64,000 nucleotides of DNA from contig JAFTAJ010000030.1 of the NCBI GenBank assembly GCA_017458585.1, positions 1 through 64,000 on the forward strand. The letters are read 5' to 3'. The stretch comes from Bacteroidaceae bacterium. GTDB taxonomy: Bacteria > Bacteroidota > Bacteroidia > Bacteroidales > Bacteroidaceae. Within the stretch, counting starts at the first letter, position 1. Each line of letters begins with the position of its first letter. The notes beneath the pieces were generated by a model that had not been told where the DNA came from, did not search any database, and saw nothing but the letters and a program-made list of their open reading frames with translations. This document shows, piece by piece, positions 60,161-64,000 of the stretch. Made by a program: the position numbers and the translations under genes.

Positions 60161-60699
60161 CTCCGCAACTACTCTCTTCAGACAATGTCCGCCTCCGCCC
60201 CATGGAGGCAAGCGATCTGCCACTAATCTACAAGCTGGAGAATGACACGCGTCTGTGGAACACCGCCGCAAACACCCAGCCCCTGAGCCGCAGCACGATA
60301 GAGAAATATATCGGTGCGTCCACAGGTGACATATACAAGGATGGACAGCTGCGATTGATAATAGAGTCCAAAACTTCAAGTGTTCAAGAGTTTAAGAGTA
60401 TCGGCGTCATTGACCTCATCGACTTCTCGCCGCGCCACCAGCGTGCAGAGGTGGGCATAAGCATACTGCCTGAATACCAGAGCCAAAGAATAGGCACCGA
60501 GGCTCTGCGCTTGATGGAGCAATACGCTGCGCAAGTGCTATTCATCCATCAGCTCTATGCCTATGTAGACCCCAACAACGAGATAAGCCTACGCCTATTC
60601 ACGAGTGCCGGCTACCAGCGAGTAGGCACACTGCAGGATTGGCTCAAGACCTCCGAAGGATATAAGCATATACTGCTGTTTCAGAAAATCTTTAGCTAA
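60157..60699 (+). CDS. GNAT family N-acetyltransferase
   Basis: 180 residues. RimJ/SpeG-like acetyltransferase: VRLRPMEASDLPLIYKLEND, VGISILPEYQSQRIGTEALR (acetyl-CoA loop Q-x-x-x-I-G-x-E-A), and YVDPNNEISLRLFTSAGYQR are typical. The substrate is not predictable. SSVQEFKS is encoded by a TTCAAGTGTTCAAGAGTTT repeat (60371-60399) which lies between two strands of the fold. Confidence 0.85.
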   Translation: MTPQLLSSDNVRLRPMEASDLPLIYKLENDTRLWNTAANTQPLSRSTIEKYIGASTGDIYKDGQLRLIIESKTSSVQEFKSIGVIDLIDFSPRHQRAEVGISILPEYQSQRIGTEALRLMEQYAAQVLFIHQLYAYVDPNNEISLRLFTSAGYQRVGTLQDWLKTSEGYKHILLFQKIFS

Positions 60700-60747
60700 C
60701 CATGCAAAAAAAATGGCGTTTTTCTTTGCCATTAAAAAAAATGTAAC

Positions 60748-60755
60748 TACTTTTG
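60748..60755 (+). promoter_or_regulatory. tRNA-Asp -7 promoter element
   Basis: TACTTTTG followed by CACC, 39 nt before the mature tRNA 5' end. Confidence 0.55.
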
Positions 60756-60794
60756 CACCGCGTTTCGAGAGAGGAACGCCATCTAACTTGGTTT

Positions 60795-60868
60795 GGTGCG
60801 TTAGTTCAGTTGGTTAGAATACGTGCCTGTCACGCACGGGGTCACGAGTTCGAGTCTCGTACGCACCG
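60795..60868 (+). tRNA. tRNA-Asp (GTC)
   Basis: 74 nt. Acceptor stem GGTGCGT / ACGCACC with discriminator G; D-arm TTAGTTCAGTTGGTTAGAA; anticodon loop CTGTCAC with GTC; T-arm ACGAG-TTCGAGT-CTCGT. No CCA is encoded. The 3' end (from 60855) is repeated at 62797, marking an integration site. Confidence 0.97.
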
Positions 60869-60869
60869 C
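60855..60869 (+). other. attL: tRNA-Asp 3'-end direct repeat
   Basis: TCTCGTACGCACCGC, identical to 62797-62811. Extending left, 4 of the 6 preceding bases also match. Confidence 0.75.
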
Positions 60870-60872
60870 AGA

Positions 60873-60897
60873 GCTTTCCATAACGGAAGGCTTTTTT
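60873..60897 (+). terminator. Terminator after tRNA-Asp
   Basis: GCTTTCC (60873-60879) pairs with GGAAGGC (60885-60891) with one G-U pair, then TTTTTT. Confidence 0.75.
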
Positions 60898-60982
60898 GTT
60901 TTATCAGTTGTTGAAATGTTAATTGTAATGAACAAAATACATTTTTCTTTTAGTTTTGTTTAGTATAATCAACAAAAATCAC

Positions 60983-60990
60983 TACCTTTG
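60983..60990 (+). promoter_or_regulatory. -7 promoter element of ATPase gene
   Basis: TACCTTTG followed by CAT. It lies downstream of an in-frame ATG at 60956 and therefore argues for the start at 61022 (or 61004). Confidence 0.65.
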
Positions 60991-61021
60991 CATAAGTTTA
61001 CAAATGCAACGAAGTAAAATT

Positions 61022-62224
61022 ATGGAACTGATAGCAAGACCTCATTATTATTCGAAAGTAGAGAAACTGCTTGGGAAAGGTATTCTGATAGTTCTGATCG
61101 GCCAGCGGCGAGTCGGCAAGAGTTATGTCATGCGGGAGATTGTCCAAAGAAAGCTGCAGGACGATGCCTGTGTCATCTATATCGACAAGGAAAAGACTGA
61201 CTTCGATTTCATTCAGAACTACAAAGACTTGGTAACTTACGTGGATGGACACAGGGAATCAGGTAAGCATACTTATATCCTGATTGACGAGGTGCAGGAA
61301 ATAGAGGAGTTTGAACGGGGACTCCGGAATTACTACGACAGCCCTGATATCGACATCATCATTACGGGCAGCAACTCGGACACACTTTCCAGTGACTTGG
61401 CAACGCTGCTTTCCGGCAGATATGTGGAGATCTTCGTTCAGGGACTCAGCTACGAGGAGTTCCTGATTTTCCACAATCTGGAGGACAACGATGATGCCTT
61501 GCAGAAGTATATCAACTACGGCGGACTGCCAGGCCTTCGCCCGATAGGATTGGACGACCCAGAGGTGAGCAGGCAGTATCTTCAGGGCGTCTATAACACC
61601 ATCCTCGTGAAGGACATCGTTCGCCGCAAGAAGGTGCGAAACGTTCCTTTCTTGGAAAACCTAATCAGATATGTAGGTGATAATATCGGCAAGCCGCTGT
61701 CGGCCACAAATATTCAGAACTTCATGACCTCCAACAAGAACGAGGTATCCAAGAACCTCGTTTTGAAATACCTGAAGGCTACCGTCGAGGCTTTCCTTGT
61801 GCAAAATGTCACTCGCTATAATCTGCACGGGAAGAAACTTCTGGAGAGCAACGACAAATACTACTTTGGTGATGTAGGTCTACGCAATTTCGTAGTAGGA
61901 GGCCGACGTGCCAACGACATAGAGAAGATTGTGGAGAATTTGGTTTACCAGCATCTTGTACGGCTGGGCTACAAAGTCACCGTAGGACAGATGTATGCGA
62001 CAGAGATTGATTTTGTGGCTACGAAAGGCGACGACACAATCTATGTGCAGGCATCCTACCTTATCAGCGAGGAGCCCACTTTCCAGCGGGAGTTCGGGAA
62101 TTTGCAGAAGATCAACGACAACTACCCCAAATACGTGGTTTCAATGACTCCCTTTATGGATTCCAGCAAGTACGAGGGCATCATCCACGTCCCTTTGAAA
62201 GACTTCCTGAAGAACGGGCTATAA
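61022..62224 (+). CDS. AAA ATPase of the DUF4143 / archaeal-type ATPase family
   Basis: 400 residues from ATG 61022. N-terminal P-loop VLIGQRRVGKSYVMREIV, Walker B TYILIDEVQEIEEFERGL, sensor ITGSNSDTLSSDLATLLSGR, then DUF4143-like C-terminal part (YINYGGLPGL, NTILVKDIVRRKKVRNVPFL, RYVGDNIGKPLSATNIQNFM, YFGDVGLRNFVVGGRRANDI) ending in a nuclease-like EIDFVATKGDDTIYVQASYL. These proteins are frequent on mobile islands; the D/E-x-D-F-V...Q-x-S end resembles a PD-(D/E)xK fold. Its role is unknown. It is the only intact gene in the tRNA-Asp island. Confidence 0.88.
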   Translation: MELIARPHYYSKVEKLLGKGILIVLIGQRRVGKSYVMREIVQRKLQDDACVIYIDKEKTDFDFIQNYKDLVTYVDGHRESGKHTYILIDEVQEIEEFERGLRNYYDSPDIDIIITGSNSDTLSSDLATLLSGRYVEIFVQGLSYEEFLIFHNLEDNDDALQKYINYGGLPGLRPIGLDDPEVSRQYLQGVYNTILVKDIVRRKKVRNVPFLENLIRYVGDNIGKPLSATNIQNFMTSNKNEVSKNLVLKYLKATVEAFLVQNVTRYNLHGKKLLESNDKYYFGDVGLRNFVVGGRRANDIEKIVENLVYQHLVRLGYKVTVGQMYATEIDFVATKGDDTIYVQASYLISEEPTFQREFGNLQKINDNYPKYVVSMTPFMDSSKYEGIIHVPLKDFLKNGL

Positions 62225-62274
62225 AATCGGCAAGCACCCATGCGTGTTATTGTAAAGAAAGATAAATAAGAACA

Positions 62275-62361
62275 ATGAACAAGAAACTCATCATCACCGC
62301 ACTACTCGTCCTCGTCGCAATGACGGGGGAGCGGAACCATGATTTAGAACATTTGTTCTAG
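62275..62361 (+). pseudogene. Truncated signal-peptide gene fragment
   Basis: ATG opens NKKLIITALLVLVAMTGE, a clear signal peptide, then reads RNHDLEHLF and stops at 28 residues. The hydrophobic start without a mature protein suggests the 5' end of an exported-protein gene cut off by recombination, with the break at the GGGGGAGCGG near 62325. Confidence 0.6.
62346..62361. other. TAGAACA-TT-TGTTCTA palindrome
   Basis: A perfect 7-bp inverted repeat with a 2-nt centre, at the breakpoint where the signal-peptide fragment ends. It could be an operator or a recombination site. Confidence 0.45.
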
Positions 62362-62447
62362 ATATCTGTTAAGATGAGATTTCGACATATTTCGACATTT
62401 TATAAAAGTTTAGTGCTTCCAACTCGTACAGACACACTTCTTTTTTG

Positions 62448-62455
62448 TACCTTTG
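62448..62455 (+). promoter_or_regulatory. Orphan -7 promoter element in island
   Basis: TACCTTTG followed by CG after a T run. Downstream, only a 42-codon frame (62510-62638) exists before the att site, so the transcript is either non-coding or the start of a deleted gene. Confidence 0.45.
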
Positions 62456-62509
62456 CGAACTGATTGAAAGAGTTGTTTGCGTTCTTTGCTGCAAATCAGT
62501 AGATAATCA

Positions 62510-62638
62510 ATGGAATGGCATCTTTCGGGGCTGGAGTTTAGAGAAATCCATGTAAGCCAGACAGTTGCGTACTCGCACAAAGTAACATTAAAAAAGGGTT
62601 TTTCACTCGTACAGAGTACACCATCGATGGTAACTTAG
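62510..62638 (+). CDS. Possible 42-residue fragment
   Basis: MEWHLSGLEFREIHVSQTVA, then YSHKVTLKKGFSLVQSTPSM and VT. No family is recognised. It may be non-coding or a remnant near the end of the former element. The rest of 62639-62790 holds GCGCTACGAGTGCGCTACGA, a short direct repeat, and no gene. Confidence 0.25.
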   Translation: MEWHLSGLEFREIHVSQTVAYSHKVTLKKGFSLVQSTPSMVT

Positions 62639-62796
62639 CGACCAACGCAAAGGGTTCAAACGATAGTTGAAAGGCTAAAAAATGCGCTACGAGTGCGCTA
62701 CGACCCTTAAAATTGAAATCTTGTAATCGGAATAATCGAATGTAACGCTTTGATTATAACGAAGAAAAAAGTGGGATATACCGCAGTGGGTTCAAA

Positions 62797-62811
62797 TCTC
62801 GTACGCACCGC
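62797..62811 (+). other. attR: displaced tRNA-Asp 3' end
   Basis: TCTCGTACGCACCGC identical to the tRNA-Asp end at 60855-60869, preceded by GGGTTCAAA in place of GAGTTCGAG. The 5' partner of the T-stem is not matched, so this is not a functional tRNA. Confidence 0.75.
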
Positions 62812-62815
62812 CAAC

Positions 62816-62848
62816 AAATAAGGAGACCATTTCGGTCTCCTTATTTTT
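62816..62848. terminator. Bidirectional terminator, prs / former tRNA-Asp
   Basis: A perfect 13-bp stem, AAATAAGGAGACC with GGTCTCCTTATTT around ATTTC, T-rich on both strands. It ends prs on the minus strand and would have ended the tRNA transcript before the island inserted. Confidence 0.88.
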
Positions 62849-62895
62849 GTTTTTATAATCTTCTATTCTCTGTTATCTGTTCTCTATTCTCTAAT

Positions 62896-63837
62896 TTACA
62901 TTAAGTACTGCGACGAGATACTCTCGTTGCTAATGATGCGCTTGATAGTCTCGGCAAAGAGGCCGGCGATGGTCAACTGCTTCACCTTGGAGCACTTGCC
63001 ACGGAAAGGAATGGAGTCAGTGAACACCATCTCCTCCAGCACAGAGTTCTCTATGCGCTCACATGCTGGGCCGCTCATCACACAATGGCTGGCAAAAGCC
63101 CTCACCGTCTTTGCGCCCTGATCCTTGAGCAGCTGCGCAGCCTTGGTGATAGAGCCGGCGGTGTCAACCATATCGTCCATCAGCACCACATCGTAGCCCT
63201 TCACGTCACCGATTACTTGCATCGTAGCCACTTCATTGGCTTTTACGCGCGACTTGTTGCACATCACCATCGGGCAGTCGAAGAACTTGGCATAAGTGCT
63301 CGCTCTCTTGCTGCCGCCTACGTCAGGCGAAGCGATGCAGAGATTCTTCAGGTTGAGGCTCTGGATATAAGGAATAAAGATAGACGAAGCATAAAGATGA
63401 TCAACAGGCACATTGAAGAAGCCCTGTTCTTGATCGGCATGGAGGTCCATCGTCACAACGCGGTCAATGCCTGCCACACTCAGCAGGTCAGCCACCAGTT
63501 TGGCGCCGATACTCACGCGCGGCTTGCTCTTGCGGTCCTGACGCGCCCAACCGAAGTAAGGAATCACCGCATTCACGGTGCGCGCACTGGCCCTTTTGGC
63601 AGCGTCAATCATCAGGAGCAGCTCCATCAGATTGTCGGCATTGGGGAATGTGGACTGCACGAGGAACACATCCTTGCCGCGCACACTCTCCTCGAAACAG
63701 ATTTCAAACTCACCGTCGGAGAAACGGGTTACCTGCATATCGCCCACAGGCATATTCAGGCTTTGGCAAATCTTCTCGGTGAGATACTGTGTGAATGTGC
63801 CCGAGAAGATAATAAAAGAAGATTTGGATTCCGCCAT
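62896..63837 (-). CDS. prs: Ribose-phosphate pyrophosphokinase
   Basis: 313 residues. It makes PRPP from ribose 5-phosphate and ATP. The flexible loop and signature regions are present: RFSDGEFEICFEESVRGKDV, RTVNAVIPYFGWARQDRKSK, VVTMDLHADQEQGFFNVPVD, and the PRPP motif VVLMDDMVDTAGSITKAAQL. Full length. Promoter TAACTTTG on the minus strand at 63872-63879, about 34 nt before the ATG. Confidence 0.97.
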   Translation of the reverse strand: MAESKSSFIIFSGTFTQYLTEKICQSLNMPVGDMQVTRFSDGEFEICFEESVRGKDVFLVQSTFPNADNLMELLLMIDAAKRASARTVNAVIPYFGWARQDRKSKPRVSIGAKLVADLLSVAGIDRVVTMDLHADQEQGFFNVPVDHLYASSIFIPYIQSLNLKNLCIASPDVGGSKRASTYAKFFDCPMVMCNKSRVKANEVATMQVIGDVKGYDVVLMDDMVDTAGSITKAAQLLKDQGAKTVRAFASHCVMSGPACERIENSVLEEMVFTDSIPFRGKCSKVKQLTIAGLFAETIKRIISNESISSQYLM

Positions 63838-63871
63838 CGTAGAAGAAGTTTATAAGTTTATATTGTTGCTG

Positions 63872-63879
63872 CAAAGTTA
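63872..63879 (-). promoter_or_regulatory. prs -7 promoter element
   Basis: TAACTTTG followed by CAGC on the minus strand. A REP-like element begins about 30 bp upstream of it. Confidence 0.65.
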
Positions 63880-63910
63880 CGAAAAAATCTTGATTTTTGA
63901 GTAATTTCGC

Positions 63911-63990
63911 GAGAACTTTGTCAGTGGTCGCGCCGTCTCGAATGAGCAAGGATGCTCATTAGGCGCGGTCTGACATCAGAAAGTTCGAGA
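63911..63990 (-). repeat. REP-like nested palindromic element, second copy
   Basis: GAACTTT (63913-63919) pairs with AAAGTTC (63980-63986); GTCAG (63920-63924) with CTGAC (63970-63974); CGCGCC (63929-63934) with GGCGCG (63962-63967); AATGAGCA (63941-63948) with TGCTCATT (63953-63960). It is the reverse-oriented counterpart of 22109-22203; helix changes are compensated. Confidence 0.85.
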
Positions 63991-64000
63991 ACGTAGTGGC

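Larger units (their letters stand above)
60870..62811. mobile_element. Remnant integrated element at tRNA-Asp
   Basis: 1.94 kb between direct copies of the tRNA-Asp 3' end. It holds one intact gene (DUF4143 ATPase), a decapitated signal-peptide gene, a promoter with no clear product, and no integrase. The original tRNA terminator appears to be the one at 62816, now displaced. Confidence 0.65.

Noticed and set aside
60712..60733. Terminator AATGGC/GCCATT after the GNAT gene
   Set aside because: On the plus strand the hairpin is followed by A residues, not T; it would only work on the minus strand, where no gene ends.
62786..62815. A second tRNA gene
   Set aside because: Only the T-loop and acceptor 3' strand are present; there is no anticodon arm or matching 5' acceptor strand.

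Overview
The window reads as chromosomal DNA from a member of the Bacteroidales, most likely Prevotellaceae. The main evidence is the Bacteroidetes -7 promoter word TAnnTTTG placed a short distance before many starts, the absence of strong Shine-Dalgarno sites, and gene families typical of the order: type III glutamine synthetase (GlnN), DUF4252 proteins behind an ECF sigma factor, GH92 mannosidase, a fimbrillin lipoprotein, EFR1 and BASS proteins, a Zn-cysteine-less Tgt, and surface proteins ending in WYDLQGRK...GIYIVNGKK-like tails. Base composition is near 50% GC. Almost all genes are intact; the naming is inference from residue patterns because no search was possible.

Layout. 1-2000 is accessory: a split VirE/primase-like relic, a candidate small RNA and an 18-copy minisatellite. 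2019-10082 is housekeeping: efr1-type flavoprotein and uvrB, a 10-bp repeat array, degP/htrA, rnpB (RNase P RNA), cdd, grpE, dnaJ, followed by folC. 11562-15313 is a galactose operon (galM, sugar MFS permease, galK). 15390-18624 holds a DUF4252 gene and an ECF sigma / putative anti-sigma / three-gene DUF4252-like cluster. 18725-23002 has a GT4 glycosyltransferase, GH92 mannosidase and fimbrillin lipoprotein. 23203-26789 (minus) has an Ig-like surface protein and a lipid kinase. 27326-33449 is lon, tgt, lptF/G-type permease and a DEAD-box helicase, preceded by a long structured leader. 33379-37763 (minus) is an operon gmd-fcl-fucP-BASS for GDP-fucose, whose Gmd carries an N-terminal HTH domain. 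37948-42278 has a dockerin-bearing secreted protein, a small cysteine protein, an IS4-family element and mltG. 42396-51901 has an N-carbamoylputrescine amidase, glnN, a DUF308 membrane protein, a histidine phosphatase and an SGNH-SGNH-MBOAT O-acylation operon. 52000-60699 has a subtilisin-like protease, glnS, dedA, engB, recR, a membrane protein, a GT2 and a GNAT. 60795-62811 is tRNA-Asp with a 1.9-kb integrated remnant; prs closes the window.

The most unusual content is repeat biology rather than one gene. Four kinds of short elements recur: (i) AT-rich runs of 7-10 nt words (ATTGA/AATTGAA, GTTCAAGA, AGAAGTTA) which sit in spacers and are also carried in frame inside at least nine genes; (ii) CTCCCC...GGGGAG fold-backs, in spacers and in frame in two genes, one of which may have seeded the minisatellite; (iii) a nested palindromic REP-like element of about 85 nt with compensatory changes between copies; (iv) a roughly 90-nt structured element found in the leaders of both lon and glnN. 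The XRE-Gmd fusion and a 126-nt closed structure with mutually exclusive helices in the lon leader are the best single candidates for new regulation.
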